Counted from the stretch's first letter, positions 45,162 through 58,275 are shown. The stretch is 64,000 nt of DNA from Cyclina sinensis (GCA_012932295.1 JAAONU010000108.1:124001-188000), one strand, 5' to 3'. Notes: a model not told the origin generated them from the letters alone. Numbers and translations: made by a program.

Positions 45162-48100
45162 AAAAGGACATGATTGTGTTTGAAATTTGATAAATGCAGG
45201 TTCTTAGACCACTTTTGAAGTATTTTTCAGCTATTTTTTTTCTAGGAATTGGGCACATACTTTAGCGTGCATTGTTGTATGTACACTGTCGTAAATGACT
45301 ATTAGATTGAGCCTTATATCTTATAAGGCAATATGAATATGCTAGAAAATGTACGTATGAGTATGACGGCTATAGCAACTACTTGTCTTTAATTTTAGTA
45401 ATTCTTTCTTCTGTTTCGTGTTTAAACCTCATGAAATATTTCGCATTAGACAGGCACTACTGTTCGTTCGTTTTATGTGAACACAACTATTGTGGACGTC
45501 ATCGAAAAAAACACATGTCACTGAGGGCGTAGAAGGTGCGGTATACATTAGGCGATCTGTACCCCTTTATAAATCAAACAGACAGTTAAATATAGGCTTT
45601 TAATGAAAACATGTACCTTTTCCAGTTCATATTTTAACATATTTGCCTAGTGCACACGATCATTTTTGTAAAGAATAATTTTCGCTGAATATTCACTCTG
45701 AAAAGCGTCAATATGTCCATTATGTAATGAGAGCAATATATTGCATTAAGGCCCGAAGCTTTATTTTATGTTGTTGTTTTTTAATGCAATATAAGTTTAC
45801 TTCCATGTTACTTTGAATATACAAGAGATGAACATTTAGAGCGTGTTTGAAAAGTCTTTCGAAAATTATTTTATATTTCTTTGGATTTTTTCAACCTACA
45901 GTTAAAAATATACAACCGGATCTGAAGTCCGCTGTTGTTGTTGTTTTTTTATTATTATGTATATTTTGTTTTCATGATAGTTTGATAAAAGATCGTTGTG
46001 GCACTTATTTACAAAAAGTAATTTCATTTTTTTTTATTATTATTATGGAAGCATCCTTGTTCTATACTTTAATGAACATACCATGTTTCTCTTGTAAGTA
46101 AAGCCTGACAATATTCAGTTTTGTTCATTTAGATAATGTTAAACAGTTCGTGTAAAGGATAGGTACAGGATACGAATGTAGCACCAGCGAGTTTTAAAAG
46201 CGGAAAAAATATAGATATTGTCGCATGCTCTGTTCGATGTTTTTTGCATCTCTGGATATAATCACATTGGTCGTAATGTCAAGTTATGGTGTCATTGAAT
46301 ATGTTCACTTGAGATCCAGTTACTACATACTCTACAACTGAGATGTAATTGACATCGTAACACGAGTGTGTACGGTAACGTATTCATGAACGAAAAATAA
46401 TAGTGTATACCGCGAAAAAAAACAGTGTAAACTATCATATAGAATCATTCTTTACGCACGCTTATCCTAAATAAAAAAAAAAACAATGTTTATAACGGGA
46501 CAAGTAAAAAAATAAGGGAACTGTATAGCAATACGGTAAGAAGTGTTTGATGTTACATAATAGTAGTATTGTGGTTATATATTTTGTCAGATTATATATA
46601 AAAAAGGGATGAAACGGTTTAAATGGAAATATAAACTATCTATTGAACTAGACAGGGTGAAATATTCCAGACAAATATGACTGGAATAGAGACGGTCAAA
46701 TATGCGCCGTAAATGTATGACACAGTAGTAAAGTGTCTAGTGCTATATCCTTTAATACATGATATGTAGTTTCCATATGTGCAATGCAAAATATTAAAAT
46801 GTTTACATTGTATTTATTTCTAATTCGTAGCTATTAACGTTCAGGTGCAGTTCAATTTTAATTATTCAAATAAATTTATCAAAACAATATGAAAAAAGAC
46901 CTTTATTTTATCATAAATTGGATTAATAGAATAGTAAAAGCTTGTAATCCACAGAAAGACGTTTAATAAATTTAGTTTAAGATTTTATATCGCATACCTT
47001 TTTTCCACAGACAAAAAATAACCACATAATATTTGTTCCAAAACATATGATTACAATAATTCGCATAACCTTTTTACATTACAAAATATAAGTATATATG
47101 TATATTTTAAAAATCTAAATTTATTAATTTACAAGTATGTACGAATTTAAATTTGAGAATATCGAGTTTATCTCTAACAATCTTCTATTATTGAAAAGAA
47201 CAAAAAAACGCGTCAAAATTTTCAGGGAAGTGCAATGTATAAAATGCAAATTTTAACACTTGTCCGTTGTGGAAATAGAGCTCACTCAATGATTTAAATG
47301 TTTGTTATAACGTTAGGTCTTTGTTGATACCTAGTACCTTATGGTTAGACACTATTTAGATAAAAGCGCAAAAAATGTGCGATTAAAATTAGTTTGATGA
47401 GAAAAATAATGTTAAAATGTCATATTTAACCTATTGAACCAACAAATTTTATTAAAGTTTCAAAATGGAAAACCTCAAAGCATTGAATTGTATGAAGAAA
47501 TACAAACCTGTTATACGTGACTTACGTTACGGCACGACAGTGTTGATGAGAAAGTACGAACCTGAAGAGAAACCCTTTCAAGTATTGTTTTTATTGAAAT
47601 GTAGAGAACCGGCACGAATAGAGGCTGTGATTAAAATACTTTTATGTTGTATTTTTACAGCTTGCCTGTAGCTATTTGTTATCAAATACAATTATTTTAC
47701 TTATGAAATAAATGGTATCAAAGTCTCCTCAACATCTGTATTGAATACGCAAACATACATAGGCAAAGAGAAACTATATTTGTATGATCGAAATTCAGCT
47801 ATGCAATAGGATTTAATTCAAAGCAGTAATTTAATTTCACAAGCATGTTGTAAAAATATTTCTTTCAATGTTTGCATCATTTTCTTATTGAAAATATCAG
47901 TACTGTCAAAGCACTAAAAGTAATGAATGCGACATGCAATTCACATTCTCAAGTATACATATTTTGTCAACTGATTTTGTATTGCTATCATCCAGATATA
48001 GCACAACTGCTTGCCTAGTTTCTATAGGCTCTAAAAGCTTTTATTTGCAGACGTTAAACCAGATATAACCGATACATATTCGACAAAAAAACGACTTACA

Positions 48101-48480
48101 GCTTAATATGTTAAACTGAAAACTATCAATTTCAAGATGTTTTCTCTTTGAATTACAATAGTTAACATATGATATTTTCATTGGTCGCTGGTCTTGTTGC
48201 AGTAGACAACAAACCGCTTCCTATATTAACACCGCTCGTTTCTATGGATATCAAATGTTCATCTACATCTGAAGACTTAAAACAATATACTGTTACTTTC
48301 CTTATGCAAACGTTGAAATTGACTTTGTATTTTTTTTATCTAATGATGTATTATGATGGAAAAGAAATTGATTTTAATTTCCCCTGAAAATGTTAAATCA
48401 TTTACATACAGCGATTAAGAAGTAAATCAAAATGTGTAAAACGCTTGTGTTTGTTATCCCCGTGATTACTATTAATACTG
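45162..48480. other. intergenic AT-rich DNA, no convincing gene
   Basis: The frames at 45847-46101 and 48169-48387 look like random AT-rich translation. The best candidate, 47465-47671, is listed separately. No RNA gene or repeat was recognised. Confidence 0.4.
47465..47671 (+). CDS. doubtful small open frame, 68 codons
   Basis: The frame starts in a fair context (AAAATGG) and gives a charged N-terminal half (MENLKALNCMKKYKP and later MRKYEPEEK) with a Cys-rich hydrophobic C-terminus. I do not recognise it. The base composition of the first 150 bp is less AT-biased than its flanks, which is the only reason to list it. It could be an exon fragment or chance. Confidence 0.15.
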   Translation: MENLKALNCMKKYKPVIRDLRYGTTVLMRKYEPEEKPFQVLFLLKCREPARIEAVIKILLCCIFTACL

Positions 48481-49600
48481 TCAATTTGGTAAAACGTGTA
48501 AGCGCAGTATACCTTTAGCCTTCAGAATTCAAAACAATGTCCTTTATGACAACAGAAGCTTATGAATAAATCTATGATTTGAATTTTTGTAAACTCTTCA
48601 TGTACTGTGAAGTTTATTTTTTTTTTCTAAGGTGCGATTCATTCTTCTATGGCATTTAAGAAAGAATCATGAAAGAACTAAAATTTTAGAAGTGTCATTA
48701 AATGGCAGCGAATTGTTAACTATAACCGAACAAGAATGTAGTTGTCTTTCCCAAGAAGTGACTTCTGCCCTTAGAAATATGTGTTAGAGGGTATTTGTTT
48801 CTTAATATGTTTACTTCGGATTTCAAGTGTTTTTGTAATAATAATCATTTTAAGAAAAAGACAATCTTTTTGACCACAGGCATTACACAGTAACATTTTC
48901 CTAGATTTCTGTCAAAAGATCGTGTATTTTGTTTTGGCTTTCATGTTTGGTAATATAACCGTTAAAAAGGGTAAAACATTTAAAATTCTTATATACGCAG
49001 AACATATTCCTCTTTTGGATACCTTAGGGCGGACATTTTATTTATGACTTAATAAAGCTTATTATTTTCTAAAGCTTAAGAAAAAAATCATTCAGAGATG
49101 AAATATTACATCCGATTTACGTGGTGATAATATGAACAACATTTTTAACACGAATTAGCTGCAAAGACCAAATAGACCAAGAGGGAGTGTGGCTGGCATC
49201 ATCTCAGAATCAGCAAGTATATTCATATATTGTGAGGAACCTTATATAAATATTGTAATAAAATTCATTTTGTCCGAAATATTCTGTTTCCATGGAAACA
49301 GAGTTAAACTAATTTTCTTAAAGACAACATTCTTTACCAGGAAAATGATGCAAAATTGTCCTTTTTTAACAATATGGAGGCTGTTGGAGGTTATTTCCAT
49401 AGAAACGGAAGGAAATTTCGATAAAAGATATCTGTTTTGATTTTAATATGATGTTGTCTACACAGGCATCATACTTTTGTTAAAATCTGTTACTATGCGT
49501 GCCAAAATTGTTCATTACAGAGAATTCATGTCAAATATTTAAAACAAACATTTTAATCCACGTAGTCATTTTTCAGAAAGGGATATCTTTAAACAAAATT
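48481..49600 (+). repeat. dispersed repeat C, copy 1 (~1.1 kb)
   Basis: It aligns with 55690-56660 in the same orientation and order. Shared landmarks are ATTTGGTxAAAACG, TTGTTxACTATAACC, ATATxTGTTxCT, TTGTGAGGAACC, TTCATTxTGTC, AAACGGAAGG, TGTTACTAT and CAGAGAATTCATGT. Divergence is strong. No long frame survives in both copies, so it is an old transposon or an old segmental duplication. Confidence 0.72.
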
Positions 49601-49610
49601 TAATAAATAC

Positions 49611-49720
49611 AGTATAACCTCCACTAACGGTCACCTCCCACCGACTGTCACCTCCTTACAAAAGCCACTTTGACTTTCCCCCGTTTGTTGTTCCATATAT
49701 TTTAACTCTCGCCGGCGGTC
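49611..49720 (+). mobile_element. possible pogo/Tigger-type end fragment
   Basis: TACAGTATAACCTCCACTAA followed by CGGTCACCTCC resembles the terminal sequence of pogo/Tigger elements, which commonly begin CAGT..AACCTC within a TA duplication. CGGTCACCTCC recurs at about 49715. The other end was not found. It begins just where dispersed repeat C copy 1 ends. The assignment is tentative. Confidence 0.35.
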
Positions 49721-50023
49721 ACCTCCGAACTCCAGCCAACGGCCAGTTTTTTTTTTTTTTCAGCCAGTCTAACTGCAAAACTCTCGAACTGCCAGTAGCC
49801 AGGGCACCAATTTATTTTTTTTCGGGATGTTTAATGTTTTTAATTTGACGAAAAGATTGAAACAAAAATCTGTAAACAAACAAGAACACGTCTTTTATTA
49901 TATTTCGATCATATTTATAGTGTATTTATTGAAGAAACGAGACAGAAATCATACAACTTTTTGCCTGTTTACCCGTTCAAATCAAATAAAAAAATACTTC
50001 TATCGTGCAGACAATACATTGTT

Positions 50024-50122
50024 GATGGACGGACTCACGCACGCACAGTCGACGAACGACGGACATCAGAAGATAACAAAAGCTCACTATGACCACAAAA
50101 TGATCAGGGAAGCTAAAACATT
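50024..50122 (+). repeat. GGACGGAC/AAGCTCAC-type repeat fragment
   Basis: GGACGGACTCACGCACGCAC then GACGAACGACGGAC then AACAAAAGCTCACTATGA and a decayed complementary end (AAGCTAAAAC). This layout recalls a repeat end I have seen widely in marine invertebrate genomes, but that is memory, not a search. The plus-strand frame 49827-50138 runs through it and is not considered a gene. Confidence 0.4.
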
Positions 50123-50309
50123 ACTTATCTTATTATAGATAAAACACATTCGCAAAATTGTAATATATAATTGGTATGTACAATGTTCTTTTAATATACA
50201 GCCAATAAGTATAAAGTTATCTCTTAAATTTCAATAAACTCTTTCTGTTATATAAGCTTATTATTTGACGTTAAGGTCATATAATATATCAGATTTGACT
50301 TTCATCGCT

Positions 50310-53262
50310 CACAGAATCTGCTGCACTTTCTGGACCAAAAGGAGTGCCATACTTGCTGTACTTTCCATGTGTCAAATACGCTTCTTACACTTATTGCACA
50401 TTTGTCACTTACTGTGCATCTTAGCATTATTTAGCTTTAAAGTACTTGTTCGCTTCTAAGATTAACTGCGCCTCCTAGTTTAACGGTGCTTTTGGATTTT
50501 CTGCGCTTCCAAGACATGCTGCGCTTCTTTGACTTATTCCGCTTCTTAGAGTTATTGCGCATCTAAGACTTGAGGGGCTTCTAAGATTTACTGCGCTTCT
50601 AAGGCTTACTGTGCTTCTAAGTCTTACTGCGATTCTTGGACTTACCGCGCTTCTAAGACTTACTGCGCTTCTAGGACTTACTACGCTTTTAAGACTTACT
50701 GCGATTCTTGGACTTACCGCGCTTATTTGTCCTACTGATCCTTCTACACTCATTCCACTTCCTAAACCTACTGCGCTTCTTTGACATACCACGCTAATAA
50801 CGCATATAGTACTTTTTTCACGTACTCCTCTTGTTAGACTTACTGCACTTCTTATACTTGATGCGCTTTTGAGACTTACAGCGCTTCTTAGACCTATTCC
50901 GCTTCTTAGACTTAGATCGCTTTTAAGACTTACTTCGCACCTAAGAATAATTATACTTTTAGGGCCTACAGTACTTTTAGACTTCTGCTCTTCTGAGTCC
51001 TAATCTGCTACTAAGAAGTACTGTGCTTCTTAGACTTTACTCGTTTGTTAGAATATTTGGTACTTTTATTTATTGTAATGCTTTGATTTTTGTACGCTTC
51101 TTTGACTTACTGCATTTCTTAGACTTATTTCGCATCTAAGACTTACTGTGCTATTTAACCTAATGTTGCTTCTTTGATTTATTGTGCTTCTTTGTCTTTC
51201 TGTGCTTCTTAGACTAACTGTTCTCCTTATACTTTTTGCACTTCTCAGTCTTACTGCTCTGTTGATTTTCATTTGGCTTATTTTATTACTTGTGCTTCTA
51301 AAAATTACTGCGCTTCTTAGTCTTAATCCCCTTTTATGCTTACTGTGCTTCTTAGACATTCTGCGGTTCTTAGACATATTCCGATTCTTATGCTTACTGT
51401 GATTCTTAGACTTTCTGTGCTTCTTAGACTTATTCCGCTTCTTATGCTTACTGTGCATCTTAGACTTTCTGCGCTTCTTAGACTTACTGCGCCTCTTAGA
51501 CTTTCAGCGCTCCGTTTTTTATACTTACTGTGCTTCTAAGACTTTCTGTGCTTCTTATACTCACTGTGCTTCTTAGACTTTCTGCGCTTCGTAGACTTAT
51601 TCCGCTTTTTATACTTACTGTGCTTCTTAGACTTTCTGCACTCCTTAGACTTACTGTGCTTCTTAGACTTATTGTGCTTCTTGAACTTTCTGCGTTATTT
51701 AGACTGTTTGCGCTTCTTAGACTTTTTGTGATTCTTAGACTGTGTCCGCTTTTTATACTTACTGTGCTTCTTAGACTTTCTGCACTCCTAAGACTTACTG
51801 TGCTTCTTAGACTTACTGTGCTTCTTAGACTTTCTGCGTTATTTAGACTGTTTGCGCTTCTTAGACTTTTTGTGATTCTTAGACTGTGTCCGCTTCTTAT
51901 GCTTACTGTGCTTCTTCGACTTTCTGCGCTTCTTAGACTTACTGCGCTTCTTAGACTTATTGCGCTTCTTAGACTTACTGCGCTTCTTAGACTTATTCCG
52001 TTTCTTAGACTTATTCCCTTTGCCAATTCTTACTCTGCTGCTTTGAGTTAATGTGATTTTTTACTAACTGTGCTTCTTAGACTTTCTGCGTTATTTAGAC
52101 TGTTTGCGCTTCTTACACTTTCTGTGCTTCTTAGACTGTGTCCGCTTCTTATGCTTACTGTGCTTCTTCGACTTATTGCGCTTCTTCGACTTATTGCGCT
52201 TCTTAGACTAACTGCGCTTCATAGACTTTTTGCGCTTCTTAGACTTACTGCGTTTTTTAGACTTTCTGCGCTTCTTCGACTTATTGCGCTTCTTAGACTT
52301 ACTGCGATTCTTAGACTTATTGCGCTTCTTAGACTTACTGCGCTTCTTAGACTTATTGCGCTTCTTAGACTTATTGCACTTCTTAGACTTATTCCGCTTC
52401 TTAGACCTATTGCGCTTCTTAGACTTAATGCCCTTCTTAGACTTTTTGCGCTTCTTAGACTTACAGCGCTTCTAAGACTTATTGCATTTCTTAGACTTTC
52501 TGCGCTTCTTAGACTCACTGCGCTTCTTAGACTTTCTTCGCTTAATAGACTTACTTCGCTTCTTAGACTTACTGCGCTTCTTAGACTTACTGCGCTTCTC
52601 AGACTTTCTGCGCTTACAAGACTTACCACGCTTCTTAGACTTTCTGCGCTTAATAGACATAGTTCGCTTCTTAGACTTTCTGCGCTTCTTAGACTTATTG
52701 CGCTTCTTAGACTTTCTGCGCTTCTTAGACTTACTGCGCTTCTTAGACTTTCTGCGCTTAATAGATTTACATCGCTTCTTAGACTTTCTGTGCTTCTTAA
52801 ACTTACTGCGCTTCTTAGACTTTCTGCGCTTCTTAGACTTACTGCGCTTCTTAAACTTTCTGCGCTTCTTAGACTTACTGCGCTTCTTAGACATACTGCG
52901 CTTCTTAAACTTTCTGCGCTTCTTAGACTTTCTGCGCCTCTTAGACTTCTTCCGCTTCTTAGACTTATTGCGTTTCTTAGACTTATTCCGCTTTTTGGAC
53001 TTACTGCGCTTCTTAGACTTACTGCGCTTCTTAGACTTATTCCGCTTCTTAGACTTACTGCGCTTCTTAAACTTATTCCGCTTCTTAGACTTACTGCGCT
53101 TCTTCGACTTTTTGCGTTTCTTAGACGTATTCCGCTTCTTAGACTTATTGCGCTTCTTCGACTTTTTGCGTTTCTTAGACTTATTCCCTTTGCTTATACT
53201 TACTCTGCTGCTTTGAGTTAATGTGATTTTTTACTTACTGTGCTTCTTAGACTTTCTGCTAG
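50310..53262. repeat. main 18-bp minisatellite array with higher-order structure
   Basis: The monomer is CTTCTTAGACTTACTGCG. The left 1 kb (50310-51330) is degenerate, and 51330-53262 is regular. Variants recur at exact multiples of 18: GCGTTATTTAGACTG at 51692 and 51836 (144 bp) and 52088 (252 bp further). The marker CTGCTGCTTTGAGTTAATG occurs at 52035 and 53205, exactly 1,170 bp or 65 monomers apart. The array ends abruptly at ~53262. Because 18 is a multiple of three, long frames stay open on both strands (Leu-rich on plus; Ser/Arg- or Lys-rich on minus). I treat all of them as artefacts. Confidence 0.95.
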
Positions 53263-55689
53263 TTATCTAGTTAATATGATTTTACTTTTTTATTTTTTAT
53301 CTCATATTGCTATTCATCGGCAAAACTCTATTTTTGACAGCAGTATCGGTTTTTGTACATTTCTATAATATTTTTTTATAACTTATGTGAACAACTGTTT
53401 TGTTTGATAATTTTTGAAAATATACAATATATTATATAATCCTGAAAAGCTGATTTCTTAAATATTGACTGATATAAAGTAACTGTTTGTGTTTGTCATT
53501 TTTCAAATCACACTAACTATAGTTGAAAATTCAACTGGAACTAAATTTCGTTAGATTCTTGATTAGTTTAGTTTTTATGTTTATATGAAAATTAGGATTA
53601 AACGAGGAAAAACAAGAATCATAAACAATCACATCTTTATAGAAACGTTTGCATTATTATAATGTTTTAACTAAACAAGTATAAAAGATATACTGATTGT
53701 TTTGTTCACTTGTCATTCTTTAAAGAATCTTTATTCCAAAACACCGATATAACTATATCGTTCTCTATAAGTTGCATACAGTAAAGTATAACATCTCACA
53801 CATTTCACATGACGGATTCAACTTTTAGTTATATAAAATATACAACTAATGATAAGATATGAAGCTTTTGAGTCTCTTTAATCGCTCATGCTCGTAAATT
53901 ATAAGTTTTCTTTTCTGGTTAAGAATATTCATCAGATATTATATTATGTTAACAAGAAAAAAAGATTTCATTTATCCAAATAAGCATATTTTACAATGAC
54001 TATAGTTGATAAAATTACGACTGGAATGGAATTGAAAACTGTTGATCACTAACAATTATTCCACCCTTCCTTGTTATTTTTTTGTATCTTTCAAATCATT
54101 TGCTTTCATTTTTTAATGCACTTTTCTGAAAAAAATGTTTAGGTATGAATGATATATAGCAAAACTGTACCATTTTGAAAACACCAAACTCAACGCTGCA
54201 GGTACAGTTATCACTCCCACGTGGTTACAAATAAATTAACAAAATATGAACATTACTGTTTTCAGTTCATCCACTTTCGAGTTATAACAGAACACATCTT
54301 AAAATAATAAGATTTGATCAAAGCTATCAATGGAAGGAATAAATGATAACATTTAAGTCGCAGTGGTGAACAATTAGATAGAGGAATGGAGTTTGCCTAA
54401 ATACATCCATCTCGCGTAAGAGCGCCACGCATGACAGTCTCATATATGTACTATCCGTAAACAAAAGGAAGTACGCTCCAATGTTGAATTAAACAATCAT
54501 CGTTTGCTTATTCTCAAAAAAGATTAACGGGACAAATGTTGATGCAATCTCGTTATTTGCTAAAAATATACATTCTTGTCAGAGATGTCTGTTTTTATCA
54601 TGTTTATTGCCTAACAAATAATGCAACTAAATCGGAAGATAGAATAGGTTATATCTCAGCATAATTATTTGTGTTGAATACAGAAGATCAGATGTAGCAG
54701 ACGATCAAATTTCGAGCAGACATTGAAAACTATGCATGTTCAGTCCCTTTAATTCACAATATATTAAAGTTTCAATATTGTACCTTATATTAATATTAAC
54801 TTTAATATATTTGTTTGGTTAAAAGGATGCATGTGTTTTATTTTTTAGGGGATGTGTTTACACGAATAATGTGATACAGTTTATGTCATCTCAATCAAGC
54901 AGACGGGTCAATTATGCGACTACAGCAGACGACAATAGGCTGTACCGTCTGTCTGTGAGAAAGTTACACTTTTATTTTTAAACGTAGTTAGCAATAAATA
55001 GTAGTATTAACTGTGTTTTTCAAAACAAGTTTTAAAGGAAGACATCCACTCTGATAATTGTTAATTCACTGAATTCAAGTGATAATGAAGCTTTTTATCT
55101 GTTCTTTACTATCATTTCTGAGACTTTTGTTTTATAGATTTATGTCCAACTTGAAATCGATTTCTTTTCACAAGTTCTTGATTTAAATAGGCGAATTTCC
55201 AATCATCATAAAATGTTCAATCATTATCAAATAACTTACAGATCATGAAATAATCTCTTAACATATTACTTAACCGTGGATTGTTTTCTTAAGACTGATT
55301 TTGCGAGTTCAAATTGTAACACAAATGTTTCTTTTCTAGATACTATAATTATTTTCTGTCGAAATAAAGCTGTGTATTTACACAGAGCTCGTCACATCCT
55401 CTATACATAGAATAGTTACGTGATCATTATGTAGGCATTTTTGGAACTTCTGGAGAATATAAAGTAAACGTAAAATATTCAATTATATCGATACTGTAGA
55501 ACTGCTGACGTGCATGTTTGTACTTATGGACGCTTATAAAGAAGACCAGGGAAAACGCGGGAAAGTTTTCGTGTCAAATTCAATCACTTCCTGTCTTTAC
55601 ATCATGTCTTTTTGTTGATAAAACTCTTATAAACAGATTAAGTGTTAAATTGGAGAAATTAACTTCTAATTCCTTAAGTTTATTTCTAT
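53263..55689. other. intergenic AT-rich DNA, no gene seen
   Basis: Only one frame above 60 codons (55518-55703 plus), with no recognisable content. No RNA gene or repeat noticed. Confidence 0.5.
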
Positions 55690-56660
55690 TTCGATTTGGT
55701 TAAAACGCCAAAACATAATATTGATTTTTGTAGCTGCGGTCCTTACATGGTATGTAACCACTTCCGGTACATCTGTATCGTTTTAGGGTGGACTTCTTTT
55801 ATAGCATTAAGGAAGATTGGTAAATTAATTAAAATGTCAGATTAACATCTCATTAAAATAACAGCAAATTGTTTACTATAACCTAACAACAAAGAAGTTG
55901 TATTCATCTAGATATTATCTCCCGTTGAACCTTACATGGAATTTACTTTGTGTGATAATTATGACTGTGTTATTGTCTTCCGTAACATATGTGTCTTCGG
56001 CCGTAAATACCATTAGTTAAGGATATTTGTTCCTCAATATTTTTGTTTTGTATTTGAAGTGTATTTTTTTTCAATTTCTTTGTTTTAATTTTGACATATT
56101 TTCCTCTCTTAGACATTTCCGTTTACGACTTAAGCTCATTCTTTTTAGAGGAAAAGAAAGAAGTCATTCACAAAAGATGCAGAACGTCTGTTATGTCTAA
56201 CTTTGTACATCTTAAAACATCACATATTTGTTTTGTATTTGAACAGTATATAAAGGTACTTGGAGATAAATAGTCTTACGCCAAAAATGACAAATACGCT
56301 GAATAGATATGAAATGTTGCCTCACCATCAATATGTTCATATTTGTGAGGAACCATAATTATATAAAACTTAATGTTATATCAAAGTTCATTCTGTCTGA
56401 AAAAGAAGGCAACCATTGCAAAAGAAGACAGATAATTTTGAAACGGAAGGTAATTTGGAAGCAAAAAAGTTTAAATTCAAATATGAATTATTTATACATA
56501 GTCATCATACTCTCATTAAAATATGTTACTATACAGTTCAAAATGTTTTGATCATTGCAGAGAATTCATGTTACATGTTTGAAAGAAACGTTTTAATCGA
56601 CGTATTCATTTCTATGAAAGGAATATCTTTACACGAACTAGACAGAAAAACTTTCTAAAA
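55690..56660 (+). repeat. dispersed repeat C, copy 2 (~1 kb)
   Basis: Counterpart of 48481-49600. The several overlapping 60-80-codon frames (56091-56658 plus) are not conserved in copy 1. The right end carries a local duplication, listed next. Confidence 0.72.
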
Positions 56661-56840
56661 GCAAGACATTCCTAAAACTTGTACTTACTGTAAAAAAAAA
56701 TGAGTACTTAAATACATCTTTTTTCAAAATGTTTTGATCATTGCAGAGAATTAATGTTACATGTTTGAAAGGAATATCTTTACACGAAATAGATAAAAAA
56801 AAAAAAAACTTTCTAAAAGCAAGACATTCCTTAAATTTGC
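56538..56840 (+). repeat. local tandem duplication with internal deletion
   Basis: CAAAATGTTTTGATCATTGC and the following ~140 bases (56538-56680) recur at 56724-56840. The second copy lacks about 30-40 bases between ATGTTTGAAAG and GAATATCTTTACACGAA, and carries an expanded A run. The join lies at the repeated word GAAAG, which fits slippage between short direct repeats. Confidence 0.88.
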
Positions 56841-58003
56841 TAAATTTCAGAATTAGAAATATGTCCGACGAATAGCAAATCCTGTCATATTTATGAAATA
56901 GAATTGTCATTTGATACCTGATTTAGTATAGACCCTGTTACTTGTCCTAAGGACAGTCGTATTGGCCCTCAGATTTCAATTTCGGCTCCAACACGACTGC
57001 CTACGAGCAAATAACAGGACTAACATCAAGTCAGTTACTTGATAACAACCAGTATTTCTATAAGACTGGCCTCTGAACATTTAATACATGTATAATGAAA
57101 ATAAAACTTTGACCTGACATGGTTATATGCATTATACACCATATTTACAGTAATCACTGTAAATAAAGTGTACACTGATAGATGCATAGTTGTAGAAATG
57201 TGCACTCAAGATCTTTGTTTGCGTTGATTTTTGCCATTTTATATATATAACAGTACGACATCAATGAATAATTTCTAAATTTAATATTTTTTTAAACAGT
57301 AATAACATGTTCATTTTTTTCAACGGTAGAGTATATGACCAGTCAAAAAAAGGTCTTAATAATGAATAAGTATTAAAAGCGAACCTGTTTTCCCATTAAA
57401 CATGTTAAACACCATGAATTGTGTAAATTGAATATTTACTAAAAGTGTACAGAATGTATATCAGTAATGTTTGAAACGCCACAGACAAAGTAAACATTAC
57501 CAAAGGTTCTACCTTTAATACAAATTGAATATGCGTAACCTCCGACTTCCGATACGACGTCAACAACGTTTAAATGTCGTTTTTGTTTTTCGCGTTGCGC
57601 TTCATATACGAGAAGTAATCACTATATGATAATAAATTTAATGCATACACCTCAGGAATATGTTAATATTGTCGGATTATACGACAGTAATAAGTAAAAA
57701 AAATACCATGTCAAAAAGGCTATTCATGAAGTTTGAATAATGTAAGCATTTCATAAGGGTATGAAATGTTGATTTGTAGCCTATTACATAAAATATGGCA
57801 ATATTTTGAAATATAATACGTTATAAAATGTGTTGTTTGATTCAATCAATATAAAAAGATAACTTACCAGACATTTCTGAAAAAGAAAGAAGAATAAATA
57901 AATTAATCAGATATAGTAACTAAATTTATTCAGTCTCACGTTAAAAGGAATAAGAATATCACCGACCAAAACATTAGTATTGACACATGCGTTTTCTACA
58001 AGC
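56841..58003. other. intergenic DNA, no gene seen
   Basis: The stretch near 56930-57115 is less AT-rich and ends with an AATAAAA signal-like word. It could be the 3' untranslated end of an unseen gene, but no coding sequence precedes it. Confidence 0.35.
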
Positions 58004-58275
58004 CAGGCGTGGATCTGGGATTTCAGGTTTGTGTGTGGGGGGCGCAAAATGTTCGGCCAAATTTGTATTCTACCTCATTTCAAAGGTTGTGGTTATGCTA
58101 AAGTATACTGATTTGGCAAACTCACATGCGCCTCTGATTATTTAATTCAATGTTGAACAATAAAGTTTACATCGTTTAAAGACATATTCAGAATAAACCT
58201 ACAATAACACCTATGGTCCGGGAATTTTAGTGGGCGGGGGCGCCCGGTGCGCGTCCCCCCTATTTGTCCCAGGGG
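58004..58275 (+). mobile_element. possible hAT-like non-autonomous element
   Basis: The left end CAGGCGTGGATCTGGGATTT and a nearby G-run (GGGGGGCGC), with a C-run (GCGTCCCCCC) at the right, resemble the layout of short hAT-like elements. The two ends do not pair well and no 8-bp duplication was found. The assignment is weak. Confidence 0.25.

Noticed and set aside
50475..52894. Minus-strand frames rich in SLRSAV or SKKRRKSKK, resembling RS or basic domains
   Set aside because: They are reverse translations of the same 18-bp array.
52070..53221. 383-codon plus-strand frame with repeating LLRLTA hexapeptides, and overlapping FLDLLR-type frames
   Set aside because: It is the translation of an 18-bp minisatellite, where every frame can stay open. 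No gene context, signal or unique sequence is attached.
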